Shown here piece by piece: positions 6,669-14,743 of a stretch of DNA of 22,066 bases. The stretch lies in the IMG/VR virus record IMGVR_UViG_3300017717_000100, positions 1 through 22,066 of that record; one strand, given 5' to 3'. A program made the translations under genes and the position numbers. Numbering within the stretch: position 1 is the stretch's first letter; each line of letters starts with the position of its first letter. The stretch comes from a virus. The notes under the pieces are model-generated. The model was not told the origin of the DNA. It was given only the letters and a program-made list of their open reading frames with translations, and ran no database searches.

Positions 6669-8432
6669 TTATCCCTCACAACTTAGACAATCTGATTGTT
6701 CAAAGATTATCTCTCTTTTTATCTTATTTGATACATTATCTGCTCTTGAAATTGCCTCACTTCTTAGATAGTACAATGTTTTCATATTCTTTGCCCAAGC
6801 TAACATATGTATATTATGTAGCTCTCCCTTATTTACATCAGGTGGAAAGAATAGATTTACACTTTGCGACTGACAAATAAATTCTTGTCTTTGTGCCGCG
6901 TGTTCTACTACCCATGACTGATTAATTTCTACAGCAGTCTTAAATACTTCTTTCTCGGTGTCAGTTAAAAACTCAAGATGTTGACAACTTCCTTTGTTTG
7001 TAACTATGCTTTTCCAAGTATTATCATCATTACAACCATACTTTTCTAGAACGCTTTCTAGATATTTGTTTTTCTGTAAATGAGAACCACTTTTAGTCTT
7101 TTGCGTGTACGCATTAGCTCTATAAGGTTCTATACTTGGTGAAGTATTACCACATATGATAGAAGAACTTGCATTAGGTGCTATTGCCAATAGATGAGTA
7201 TTTCTTACTGAACATGTATCATCATCAGGACAAGCGCCCCTTTCTACTGCAAGTCTTTCTGTTTCTATTTGTGCGTCTGTTTTTATATGTTTGAACATCT
7301 CATAATTTATACTACTTGCAAATACACTTTCAAAAGGCATATTATTTTTCTGTAAGTAGGCATGAAATCCCATAGCACCAAGACCTAAACTTCTTTCACG
7401 CATAGCGCTGAATTTAGCTCTTTCTAGTTGACTAGGTGCATTTTCTATAAAATATGTAAGCACATTATCGAGCATACGAATTAAATCTGGAATAAAGGCT
7501 GGAACCTTTTTCCATTCATCATAGTACTCTAAGTTTACACTCGATAAACAACATACCGCTGTTCTCTCTTCATTTGTTGCTAGTGTTATTTCTGAACACA
7601 AATTACTGTGGTGTACACGTAACCCTTTGTTCTTTTGAAATTGCGGTAAGTCTGCATTTACTGCATCTTCAAACATAAGGTAAGGCTCTCCAGTCTCCAT
7701 TCGATTTTGGAGTAATTTTACCCATAATGTTCTTGCACTAACAACATTTTTTACTTCTCCACTATGTGGATCAATTAGCTCCCAAGAATCATCAAAGCCT
7801 TCTTCTTTGGTAGCTCTATGTATAATTTCCATAAATTTATCACTAATGACAATTCCATGGTGTAGGTTTAGACATTTACGATTTGTGTCTCCACCTGTTG
7901 GTTTTCTCATATCAAGAAACTCCTGTATCTCAGGGTGAGAGATATGCAGATACCCTGCATAACTACCCCTTCTTGTAATTCCTTGTGAAAAAGCAAGCAT
8001 TTCTGCATCTACTACTTTCACAAAAGGAAGAACACCTGTGCTTTCAGAGCCTTTTGATGTTTTTGTACCTTGTGAACGAACATCACTCCAACTGCCACCA
8101 ATTCCTCCACCGAATGATGAAAGAAAGGCATTTTCTGTATAGTGTTCTGTTATTCCTTCTCTCGAATCTTCCACATGATTTAGGAAGCATGAGATTGGAA
8201 GACCCCGCTTAGTCCCTCCATTGGAGAGAACAGGAGTCGAAAACATAAACCATAAGTTACTAGCGTAATCGTACAGTCTTTGTGCATGTGCTTCGTCATC
8301 TGCAAAAGCTGAAGCAGCCCTTGCAAAGCCTTCTTGAGGTGACTTTTCATCTCCCACAAGATAGCGATCTTCAAGAGTTTTATGACTAAACTCTGTCAAA
8401 AGTTTGTCTTTGCTATAATCTATTTGTATCAT
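6669..8432 (-). CDS. nrdA: Class Ia ribonucleotide reductase, alpha (catalytic) subunit, no ATP-cone
   Basis: 587 residues. Reduces ribonucleoside diphosphates to deoxy forms for phage DNA synthesis. Visible: Ser-Cys82 (PISCFL), first of the redox pair; N277-L-C279-S-E281, the active-site loop with thiyl-radical Cys279; Cys294/Cys295 as the second redox cysteine region; YY at 554-555, the radical-transfer tyrosines; and a C-terminal CLSC (582, 585) that would pass electrons from thioredoxin or glutaredoxin. E. coli NrdA is about 760 residues. The ~90-residue ATP-cone that senses dATP is absent at the N-terminus, so dATP shut-off is probably missing. The start is in an ATGA overlap with the exonuclease gene, with GAAGG upstream. 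No glutaredoxin or thioredoxin is in the window, so host donors are presumably used. Confidence 0.96.
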   Translation of the reverse strand: MIQIDYSKDKLLTEFSHKTLEDRYLVGDEKSPQEGFARAASAFADDEAHAQRLYDYASNLWFMFSTPVLSNGGTKRGLPISCFLNHVEDSREGITEHYTENAFLSSFGGGIGGSWSDVRSQGTKTSKGSESTGVLPFVKVVDAEMLAFSQGITRRGSYAGYLHISHPEIQEFLDMRKPTGGDTNRKCLNLHHGIVISDKFMEIIHRATKEEGFDDSWELIDPHSGEVKNVVSARTLWVKLLQNRMETGEPYLMFEDAVNADLPQFQKNKGLRVHHSNLCSEITLATNEERTAVCCLSSVNLEYYDEWKKVPAFIPDLIRMLDNVLTYFIENAPSQLERAKFSAMRERSLGLGAMGFHAYLQKNNMPFESVFASSINYEMFKHIKTDAQIETERLAVERGACPDDDTCSVRNTHLLAIAPNASSSIICGNTSPSIEPYRANAYTQKTKSGSHLQKNKYLESVLEKYGCNDDNTWKSIVTNKGSCQHLEFLTDTEKEVFKTAVEINQSWVVEHAAQRQEFICQSQSVNLFFPPDVNKGELHNIHMLAWAKNMKTLYYLRSEAISRADNVSNKIKREIIFEQSDCLSCEG

Positions 8433-9259
8433 ATTATTCCTTCTAAAGTTTTGTGTATAACTTCCGTGTTTTCTTTTCCAATCGCTTCAGCTGAGTAAGT
8501 AATTAAGTCCATTAGCTCAACATTTGTCAGAAGTTGTTCTGCATTTTCATTAAGAGCTTGTATATACTTATATTTTCCTTCTATCGGACATGCATCATAG
8601 ATATCGAAAACTGTTCCATATTGTTCCATTAACTGTACTGCGCGTTTTGGACCAACACCAGGTACTCCTGGTACGTTGTCCCCCTTATCGCCAGTTAGAC
8701 ACTTGAAAGTGATATAATCTTCTATTTCAAAATCATAGTGTTCGTCCCAGTTATGTACCGTTGTTTCCTTTCTAGTAACAGTACTAAACCTAGAAACTTT
8801 TTCATTAATAAGTAAGTCCCAGTCTTTATCCGAAGATACTAACCAACACTCATCAAAATCAATGTTGTTTGCTATGTAGGCAGCAATATCATCAGCCTCT
8901 ACACCACGAAAGTGAAAGACTGGATGTTTTTGTTTAATAAGAGTAAGAGTGTCTTGAAATTCTGCCATAAACATTTCAAATTCTTTTGCCTCTTGCTCAG
9001 TTTGTTCTGCATATCGTTCCTTACGATTTGCTTTATATTGAGGGTCTATCTCTTTTCTGTAAGAGCTACCTCCATCTGCACATACGATAATCGTACCTGC
9101 ATTATAAGACTTTGCTAGACTTTCGATTGTTCTAACGTAGTCATACTTAAAATCAAGTATATTCTGATGTTTCCACCTGAAAGCTACGTTTAAACCATCA
9201 ACTATCAGCAAGTTCCCAGTCGGAGCCGGGGCTCCAAGGTTTGCAATTGTAGTCGCCAT
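8429..9259 (-). CDS. FEN-type 5'-3' exonuclease (PIN + H3TH)
   Basis: 276 residues, like the T5 D15 / T7 gp6 / PolI N-terminal flap nucleases that remove RNA primers and degrade DNA from 5' ends. Acidic metal ligands in order: Asp21 (LLIVDGLN), Glu121/Asp123/Asp124 (EADD), Asp144/Asp146 (SSDKD), Asp191/Asp194 (TGDKGDN). A helix-3-turn-helix DNA clamp follows, PGVPGVGPKRA at 197-207. The basic arch is around 65-85 (YRKEIDPQYKANRKERY). The ATG at 9259 gives a 62-base overlap with the preceding nuclease gene, but GAGGAG lies 13 bases upstream. A TTG 16 codons later, right before the first beta strand, is an alternative start and would shorten the overlap. Confidence 0.93.
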   Translation of the reverse strand: MATTIANLGAPAPTGNLLIVDGLNVAFRWKHQNILDFKYDYVRTIESLAKSYNAGTIIVCADGGSSYRKEIDPQYKANRKERYAEQTEQEAKEFEMFMAEFQDTLTLIKQKHPVFHFRGVEADDIAAYIANNIDFDECWLVSSDKDWDLLINEKVSRFSTVTRKETTVHNWDEHYDFEIEDYITFKCLTGDKGDNVPGVPGVGPKRAVQLMEQYGTVFDIYDACPIEGKYKYIQALNENAEQLLTNVELMDLITYSAEAIGKENTEVIHKTLEGII

Positions 9260-9689
9260 TTGTAAATTTTATCTCCTCATTTTCTAGCCAGTGTTCTGCG
9301 ATAAGAATATACATACCTAGCCATGCAATATATGTATATCTTAGTGTATTTTCAGGTTTTCTTACAGTCGCTACAAAAAACTTGCCATAATTTTCTCTAA
9401 AAATAAGTAATGGTTCTTGTTCCATGTCTTGCGCTTGTTTACATAATTTACTCCACCACTTAAACAAATTGTTTGTTTTTGCAGTGTATATCTTTGAGTT
9501 AAAGCCACTATCTTTATAGAACTTTACTTCGACACAAAATAAATTATGTTTTCCAGGAACTCTTAAATCTCCCTTGATTTTACCACTACCTGATCCAGGA
9601 GTTTGTTCCCATTTTTCTTCTGTCATTCTGCCGAGAAGAGACATAACTTGTTGCTCTCCTCTATTTCCTTTTTGTCTTGAATTAACCAT
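9198..9689 (-). CDS. PD-(D/E)XK nuclease, Hjc/Holliday-junction-resolvase-like
   Basis: 163 residues. N-terminal pattern of Hjc-type archaeal and phage resolvases: KGNRGEQQV with Glu12, then PGSGSGKIKGD with Asp41, then FCVEVKFYK with Glu54 and Lys56, which is the E-x-K catalytic motif. Residues ~60-163 are less conserved in appearance and include a Trp-rich C-terminal part. The neighbours are recombination nucleases (gp46/47 upstream, flap exonuclease downstream), which fits resolution of branched replication intermediates. A restriction-like or mismatch nuclease role is the main alternative. It overlaps the end of the SbcC gene by 8 bases. Confidence 0.82.
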   Translation of the reverse strand: MVNSRQKGNRGEQQVMSLLGRMTEEKWEQTPGSGSGKIKGDLRVPGKHNLFCVEVKFYKDSGFNSKIYTAKTNNLFKWWSKLCKQAQDMEQEPLLIFRENYGKFFVATVRKPENTLRYTYIAWLGMYILIAEHWLENEEIKFTNGDYNCKPWSPGSDWELADS

Positions 9690-11499
9690 TTAATGTACTC
9701 ATTTCGTTTTCTTTAATTACTTCTATTTTTTCTAGTAACGGATGTGTCCACCCATGTGATACTATATAAGTGTTTAAATTTTCTTCTTTTAATAATATCT
9801 CTACTAGTCTTTCTTTACCGAGCTCATCAAGAACATTGGTAACTTCGTCTAAAAATAAAATGTTTATTTGAGATTTGGAAATGCTACTCATAAGTTTTCT
9901 TATTGCGAGTAGAGTAGCTGTATTTACTCTTGCAAGCTCCCCTGCACTGAGTGATAATATATCTACTGATTTTCCATTATCTTCTATTATTACATTTAAT
10001 TTATCATTAAGAACTACAAATTCTAAACTAAATCTACCATCACTAAGTTCTGCTAGATATTCATTTGTAAGTTCTTCTAAATCTTTTACAAGATTTTCTA
10101 TTTTATATGCAAGTAGTCCGTTTGTACTAAATGCTTTTTTCAATATTTCGACACTTGCTAGTTTATCACTAAGATTATCTAATCCTTCGATAAGTTCTGC
10201 AAGTTCAGCCTCAAAATCATTTTCTTGTTCTTGAATTATGCTAATACGAGTATTGTGTCTTTCAACATTATTGTTGTGGTCAATCGCTTGTCTTAAGTCT
10301 GATTGATATTTTTTGTACTCGTTACTTAGCTCAGCTATTCTTGATTTAAGTTGCTCTGCGTCAGGGATTTCACTGGGCAAGTTTTGGTCAATGGATCTAT
10401 AGTATTCTTCCCATTGTTGTACTCCTCTACTTGCTTTTGTGTGTGTTGTATTCTTCTCCTTGACTGTTGCAAGTTTTTCAACTTGTTTTTGTATCTCCGT
10501 TTCACAATATTCCACCGTATTTTTATGCTCTGCCAGTTGTCTTTGTATGAAGTCAACATCTATGTCTTCTCCACAAGTAGGACACTCATGCGTTTCTGTT
10601 GCTAGTAATTTTTCATACTTATCAATCATTGCTTGTTCTTGAGACTGCTCACTTTTCCAAGTAGCGGTGCTCTCAATATATTGAGTTGTATCAAGTTTTT
10701 CTGGGTTTTCTGCCAATAGTCTTCTATGTTCATGAATATCTATTGACTCTAACTCCTTTCTGTAATAATTATTTTGATTAATTTTTTTAATATTTTCACT
10801 GATATTTTCAAATTCTATTTGTAATGAACGTAAAGTTTTTCCATCTTCTTCCGAATAATTTGGTAAATCCATTTTTGAAAGTAGTGATGTATCTTCCAAT
10901 TTATTGTCTTTTAACCATTTTTCAATAGTTGCAATTTTCCCATCTACTCGTGAAACTTCTGACCCAAGGGTTCTAGATAGCTCACGAAATACATCAAAAT
11001 AAGATACATACTTATCAAGCTGTAATAAATCAATCAAAAACTTCTTACGGTTTGTGTCGGTGGCCGTAAGAAATTGTAAACTAGCATTGGTATTTTGATA
11101 GACAATCTGTGAAAAAGTTTTAAAGTCTATACCAATAATTTCTTCTAATGTTTTGTAAGTATTCGTTGCTGTATGGCTTGATATATCTTCACCATTTTTA
11201 AGCAACTTTGCTTTTATGTTTGCACGACGCACTACATCAATTAAATATGAGTCATCGTTGGCTCTAAATTCAAGACTAATATCATAGCCTTTATTTACTT
11301 GTCTGTTTGCGATATCAGCTTTCTTGATACCTTTGGAGTTTTTGTTAAAAAGAACTTCCTCTAAAATTAAAGGTATAGAAGACTTACCAGCACCATTGGT
11401 ACCGATTAATTGTGTCAAAGTGTCTCCGTTTAGATCTATTTCGTTGTCTGAGCCGTAACTAAAACAATTACTCCATTTCAGCTTTTCTAGCGTTATCAC
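9682..11499 (-). CDS. SbcC/Rad50-like ATPase, T4 gp46 type
   Basis: 605 residues. SMC-like subunit of the end-resection nuclease, paired with the gene just upstream. Walker A is GTNGAGKSS at about 33-41; the Q-loop region is IVYQNTN at 132-138. The zinc hook is C306-P-T-C309, flanked by coiled-coil arms at ~180-300 and ~320-455. The ABC signature LSLSAGE is at 515-521, Walker B INILFLDE at 545-552, and the H-loop His582. The arms are much shorter than in E. coli SbcC (~1048 residues) and close to T4 gp46. The start is GTG, not ATG, with AGGAG six bases upstream. It overlaps the sbcD-like gene by 32 bases, so subunit levels are likely coupled. Confidence 0.95.
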   Translation of the reverse strand: MITLEKLKWSNCFSYGSDNEIDLNGDTLTQLIGTNGAGKSSIPLILEEVLFNKNSKGIKKADIANRQVNKGYDISLEFRANDDSYLIDVVRRANIKAKLLKNGEDISSHTATNTYKTLEEIIGIDFKTFSQIVYQNTNASLQFLTATDTNRKKFLIDLLQLDKYVSYFDVFRELSRTLGSEVSRVDGKIATIEKWLKDNKLEDTSLLSKMDLPNYSEEDGKTLRSLQIEFENISENIKKINQNNYYRKELESIDIHEHRRLLAENPEKLDTTQYIESTATWKSEQSQEQAMIDKYEKLLATETHECPTCGEDIDVDFIQRQLAEHKNTVEYCETEIQKQVEKLATVKEKNTTHTKASRGVQQWEEYYRSIDQNLPSEIPDAEQLKSRIAELSNEYKKYQSDLRQAIDHNNNVERHNTRISIIQEQENDFEAELAELIEGLDNLSDKLASVEILKKAFSTNGLLAYKIENLVKDLEELTNEYLAELSDGRFSLEFVVLNDKLNVIIEDNGKSVDILSLSAGELARVNTATLLAIRKLMSSISKSQINILFLDEVTNVLDELGKERLVEILLKEENLNTYIVSHGWTHPLLEKIEVIKENEMSTLNG

Positions 11500-12427
11500 T
11501 GAATACTCCTATAATTTTTTTAACTTTTGTTTCATCGAGTTCAAGAATGTAAGAGAGGTATTCTCCTAATTCTTCCTCAATCGTCATATCTTTGTCAAGT
11601 ATGAGAGTTGCTTCTGTCTTTCTTTTAATAACTTTTTTATCAAGTAGGTCAGAATTTTTGACCCCGCTCAAGTCCGAAACATCTCCTTCTACTTCGTATA
11701 TTGTATGGTGCCATTCTGTTTGCACCATTTCATCTGTACTTGTAACTGTTTTACGAATTAGTTGTGGCAATTTAAATTCATGCCATGTCCATTCCCAATC
11801 CTCAGGATTTATTACTAAATAACCAGTTTTAACTTCGTTTCTATGAAATGATGTAGTCATAGGACTTCCAGGGTATACAATATTTCTTTGAGTATTCTCG
11901 TGAGCATGTAAATCTCCTGCAAAAACCGTTTTGAATTTATCAAATCTAGTTAAGTCTACTTCTGGAGTAACATGTGGTGGTATTTCTCCACGAACATGTG
12001 TAAAAAGTACTTCTGAATTTATGTCTTCTATGCTATGCTTTTTATGTAAATCCGCATAAGGAAGTATAGCATAATTACTAAATTCTCCTGTAGTTTCTGT
12101 AATCACTTCTACTAGAGGGTTCAATTCATTTGTTACTCTTATTAGATTATCAAAGAATGTTTTATGTTTTCTAGTAGCTTCGTGATTTCCATCATATATT
12201 ATTGTTTTTACTTTTGTATTCTTTACGAAATCAAAATACAAAGTAAGTTCGTCCATAGAAGGGACTCGATCAAACAAGTCCCCGCCTATGATGTGAAGTG
12301 TAATATCATGTTTTTGTACAGCTTCTTCCACTTGTTGAAAGAATAGTTCATATCTTGAGCATGCCCAAGCTGCTGGAACATTTTTCTGTCCCAACTTAAT
12401 ATGCCAATCTGCTGTAAATAAAATCAT
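11468..12427 (-). CDS. SbcD/Mre11-like nuclease, T4 gp47 type
   Basis: 319 residues, Mre11/SbcD calcineurin-like phosphoesterase partner of the SbcC-like ATPase. Phosphodiesterase motifs in order: D7-x-H9 (TADWHI), GGD50LFDR, GN81H82E, H144 (LFTHV), and GDLHAH at 171-176 with His174 and His176. All five motifs for the two-metal site are present. The capping segment (~190-319) is short, as in phage versions. In T4 the pair resects ends for recombination-dependent replication; here it sits between DNA metabolism genes. Start is in an ATGA overlap with the two-helix membrane protein gene. Confidence 0.94.
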   Translation of the reverse strand: MILFTADWHIKLGQKNVPAAWACSRYELFFQQVEEAVQKHDITLHIIGGDLFDRVPSMDELTLYFDFVKNTKVKTIIYDGNHEATRKHKTFFDNLIRVTNELNPLVEVITETTGEFSNYAILPYADLHKKHSIEDINSEVLFTHVRGEIPPHVTPEVDLTRFDKFKTVFAGDLHAHENTQRNIVYPGSPMTTSFHRNEVKTGYLVINPEDWEWTWHEFKLPQLIRKTVTSTDEMVQTEWHHTIYEVEGDVSDLSGVKNSDLLDKKVIKRKTEATLILDKDMTIEEELGEYLSYILELDETKVKKIIGVFSDNARKAEME

Positions 12428-12741
12428 TTATTTTCCTTTTGTTGCTTTCTCCACTCGATTAACCATGGAGCATTATCTCTTTCTGCATCTAAAAAGACTG
12501 CATTTGTAAAAGATAGTGGCAGTAATACAGCAATGTGTACTATAATACTAGTTATTGTGGAATAGCCAAGCCACCCCATATAGTAAGAAGTCATAAATCC
12601 AAAATATACTGACCACATAGTAAACAATACTAACATAAAGTAAGTCTGTAAACTAGGATCAGGTATATACTTTAATGGATTATATCTAGCGTCCATAACT
12701 AAGCGCCAATTATCAACTACCCATAAAATAAACTTTTTCAT
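12424..12741 (-). CDS. Two-helix membrane protein, function unknown
   Basis: 105 residues from the ATG at 12741, chosen because it overlaps the peroxiredoxin stop as ATGA; a longer reading from 12774 would run through the peroxiredoxin end. Basic N-terminus MKKFILWVVDNWRLVMDARY, hydrophobic helices at about 34-55 and 61-84, then a charged C-terminal tail ending QQKENK. Both termini are probably on the same side of the inner membrane. No recognised family; no lipobox or cleavable signal. It lies between peroxiredoxin and SbcD, both cytosolic, and two genes from the DUF805 membrane protein, so a shared membrane role with that gene is possible but unproven. Confidence 0.8.
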   Translation of the reverse strand: MKKFILWVVDNWRLVMDARYNPLKYIPDPSLQTYFMLVLFTMWSVYFGFMTSYYMGWLGYSTITSIIVHIAVLLPLSFTNAVFLDAERDNAPWLIEWRKQQKENK

Positions 12742-13259
12742 ACTACAAATTCTTCCCCCGGTTGCCACTCGCAACCTGTTAACCCACCAGCTTTAATGCC
12801 TTGCAAAGTTCTAAGAACTTCATTAGCATTTCTACCTGTGTCTAATGCGTTTACACTTACGTGCTGTACTACATCATTTCTATCAATGATATAGGTTGCT
12901 CTGTAACAAACACCTGCATCTTCATCAACTATTCCTAGTTCATCAGCAAGTCTTAGTCCACAATCAGCTGCAAGTGAGTGATTGATATTTCCTATAAGCT
13001 CATTGTCTTTTTTCCAAGCTAACTTACAGAATTCATTATCACCACTAATACCAATTACATTTGCCTCATCTACTAAGACGTCCATGCCCGCTATTTCAGT
13101 CGGGCATATAAACGTAAAATCTTTTGGATAAAAGTAGATTACAGTATAATCGTGTTTTAACGGATCATAGTGTTCTGTGACAGAAACTTCTACAAACTCG
13201 TTATCTTTGTTAACTCCCTGCAAAGTAAAAGCAGGAAATGTATCTCCTACACCTATCAT
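12738..13259 (-). CDS. 2-Cys peroxiredoxin (AhpC/TSA family)
   Basis: 173 residues. Reduces H2O2, organic peroxides or peroxynitrite with cysteine thiols. Peroxidatic site FYPKDFTFICPTE with Pro45, Thr49 and Cys52, and the matching Arg120 in the strand VCYRATYIID. The C-terminal GCEWQPG with Cys163 corresponds to the resolving cysteine of typical 2-Cys peroxiredoxins (VCPANW-like), so a disulfide-linked dimer is expected. Length is slightly under bacterial AhpC (~187). A peroxiredoxin is an unusual auxiliary metabolic gene for a phage. Its electron donor (AhpF or thioredoxin) is not in the window and must come from the host. It begins two bases after the DUF805 stop, with GGAAGGAG as ribosome site. 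Confidence 0.95.
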   Translation of the reverse strand: MIGVGDTFPAFTLQGVNKDNEFVEVSVTEHYDPLKHDYTVIYFYPKDFTFICPTEIAGMDVLVDEANVIGISGDNEFCKLAWKKDNELIGNINHSLAADCGLRLADELGIVDEDAGVCYRATYIIDRNDVVQHVSVNALDTGRNANEVLRTLQGIKAGGLTGCEWQPGEEFVV

Positions 13260-13261
13260 AA

Positions 13262-13672
13262 TTACTCCTTCCCGTAAGGGTTCTCGTATGAGAGAGCTTC
13301 AGGTGTGTCCTTAGCACCTCTCAAACACCAATATAATGGTACAAAGTTTAATACAGGTATAAATATACCGAACATCCACCATCCTGAATGTCCTCTATCC
13401 TGTATTCTTCTGAAAGTCACAGAAAAACTCTGTACTAATGTTAATAATAAAAATGCTGTTCCTAATACCCCAGTATTAGTTGTCTCAGACCACGGGTCTA
13501 ACCAATTCCAAAAGGTATAACCAATTAGAAAGTGATCGATTACCATCAGTAATATCATTACTAATACGGCATAGAGAGTGAAAAACCAGTACTCTGGTCT
13601 ATCACTTCTGCCTTTAAAATCAAAGGCTCTATCCACTAACACGGTCTTCATTACATTTTTAAAATGGTTCAT
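13262..13672 (-). CDS. DUF805 inner-membrane protein
   Basis: 136 residues with the DUF805 hallmarks: F-K-G-R-S-D-R-P-E-Y-W at 19-29, R-R-I-Q-D-R-G-H-S-G-W-W at 88-99, and N-P-Y-G at 131-134. Three or so membrane helices are visible at about 29-51, 69-86 and 98-117. The family is widespread in bacterial inner membranes (YhaH/YhaI type) and its function is unknown. The gene starts in an ATGA overlap with the SSB gene, an odd place for a membrane protein, and was probably acquired from a bacterium. With the peroxiredoxin and the two-helix protein it forms a three-gene non-replication insert. Confidence 0.92.
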   Translation of the reverse strand: MNHFKNVMKTVLVDRAFDFKGRSDRPEYWFFTLYAVLVMILLMVIDHFLIGYTFWNWLDPWSETTNTGVLGTAFLLLTLVQSFSVTFRRIQDRGHSGWWMFGIFIPVLNFVPLYWCLRGAKDTPEALSYENPYGKE

Positions 13673-14298
13673 GTTAAGTCAAACTCCTCGTTTATACTAT
13701 CATCTGCATTAGAATTTGCAGAACCACTTCTGATTCTGTCTAATAATTCTTTTTGTGCATCCGCAGTAGGTCTTGGTAGGACTTCATCCATTGATTTAAG
13801 ATCGACAATGAGTTCTTTCTCTTCATCTGTAAGTGGTCTTGGTTTACACTTAAGTGGCTGTAATTGATACTCCACATTGTAAGCCATTGGGCCAGTCTTA
13901 ATTCTTTTGAAATAAACATCCCAACCTGTTTCTGGGTCGGCAGGATCGCCTAAGTCTTCAGCTGCTAATATGATTTGCTCTAAAAGTTTCTTTTTTAGAT
14001 TAAGAACTTTTATTTTGCCACCATGTATACATTGTATAGCATATGACCATGTGCATTTCATATCTGGGTGGTATTCTCTTACCCAGTCTTTTTCGATATT
14101 AGTGAACGCTTCTTTCTGTCTATCAAATGATAAGCACTCGAAAGGAACATTCTTATCGTTCTCTCCTTTTAGCCAGTAAACGTATCTTGCACATACGTCA
14201 CCGACCATTCTTACTGTATTATCTCCTTCTACATAAGTGTAGGATTCGATTTTACCTTTTTGGGCTTCGCCCTTTAATTTATTAAATGTTAATGCCAT
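13669..14298 (-). CDS. Putative single-stranded DNA-binding protein
   Basis: 209 residues with AAAGGAG before the ATG. The N-terminal 110 residues look like an OB-fold of phage SSBs: a positively charged start (FNKLKGEAQKGKIESYTY), then RMVGDVCARYVYWLKG, then aromatic-rich strands. The C-terminus is an acidic tail (NADDSINEEFDLT, ~197-209), the usual protein-interaction tip of SSBs. It has Cys36, Cys55, Cys82 and Cys90, but I see no clear zinc-finger spacing. Position at the head of the recombination block next to gp46/47 fits a gp32 or gp2.5 role. The fold call rests on pattern and context, so treat it as likely rather than certain. Confidence 0.72.
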   Translation of the reverse strand: MALTFNKLKGEAQKGKIESYTYVEGDNTVRMVGDVCARYVYWLKGENDKNVPFECLSFDRQKEAFTNIEKDWVREYHPDMKCTWSYAIQCIHGGKIKVLNLKKKLLEQIILAAEDLGDPADPETGWDVYFKRIKTGPMAYNVEYQLQPLKCKPRPLTDEEKELIVDLKSMDEVLPRPTADAQKELLDRIRSGSANSNADDSINEEFDLT

Positions 14299-14699
14299 TG
14301 CATTTCTCCTTTAGTAACTTCTTCAAATTTAAAATGTATTCTACCATTTTCTACTCGAAGTAGTCTGTTTTTTATTAATATATCTTGCTTTCCTGTATAG
14401 ACCAGCAAGTCCAGTGTGGTATCTTTTTTACTACGATATTCAAATACATTGCGGAGTGAAGCGATACCTGCATACTGCGCAATCTCCACGTCTGAATATC
14501 TGTTTCGTTGGATAAGTAAAGGCTCAGGATTAGCCAAAAAGCTATCGCCATGAAAGCTCTTTTGCCAAAACTTGAACCGTCTATCCTTTCTATTGATTGG
14601 AGGTTCTTTTTTATAAGTCAAAATGTAAAGAACAGCAACTATGTCACCGACCTTTCCATTCGTCTCTTTTAGTATCTTTTTCCAATTATAGAGTATCAT
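14289..14699 (-). CDS. Uncharacterised protein upstream of SSB
   Basis: 136 residues if the ATG at 14697-14699 is used; soluble, basic N-terminal half (KKEPPINRKDRRFKFWQK), more mixed C-terminal half, no membrane segment. I do not recognise it. The segment YSDVEIAQYAGIASLRNVFE (helix-turn-helix-like spacing, ~68-88) may be a small DNA-binding element, but that is weak. It overlaps SSB by 10 bases. Its ATG lies inside the -10 box of the promoter at 14698-14726, so it is not present in mRNA started there; either readthrough mRNA is used or a non-ATG start downstream. Confidence 0.72.
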   Translation of the reverse strand: MILYNWKKILKETNGKVGDIVAVLYILTYKKEPPINRKDRRFKFWQKSFHGDSFLANPEPLLIQRNRYSDVEIAQYAGIASLRNVFEYRSKKDTTLDLLVYTGKQDILIKNRLLRVENGRIHFKFEEVTKGEMQWH

Positions 14700-14726
14700 T
14701 ATATCAAATATTTAACCATATGTCAA
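14698..14726 (-). promoter_or_regulatory. Perfect sigma-70 promoter before the SSB block
   Basis: Minus strand reads TTGACA (14726-14721), a 17-base spacer, and TATAAT (14703-14698). Both boxes match consensus exactly and the spacing is optimal. It lies in one of only two gaps in the leftward unit, between the SF2 helicase stop and the next gene. Transcription should start near 14691. The box sequences and the GGTTAAA in the spacer match the polymerase promoter at 18780-18808. Confidence 0.93.
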
Positions 14727-14743
14727 GAAGTATTTTTCCATGC

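Noticed and set aside
7985-8374. Open frames on the plus strand and in another minus frame inside nrdA
   Set aside because: No ribosome site and fully inside a conserved catalytic gene; they are coding shadows, as are the similar short frames across sbcC, sbcD, polymerase and helicase.
9222-9235. Palindrome ggagccggggctcc near the exonuclease start
   Set aside because: Five-base stem inside two overlapping coding frames and with no T run; no support for a terminator or operator.
12741-12774. Longer N-terminus for the two-helix membrane protein
   Set aside because: It would run inside the peroxiredoxin 3' end and lose the ATGA junction; the ATG at 12741 fits the coupling pattern.
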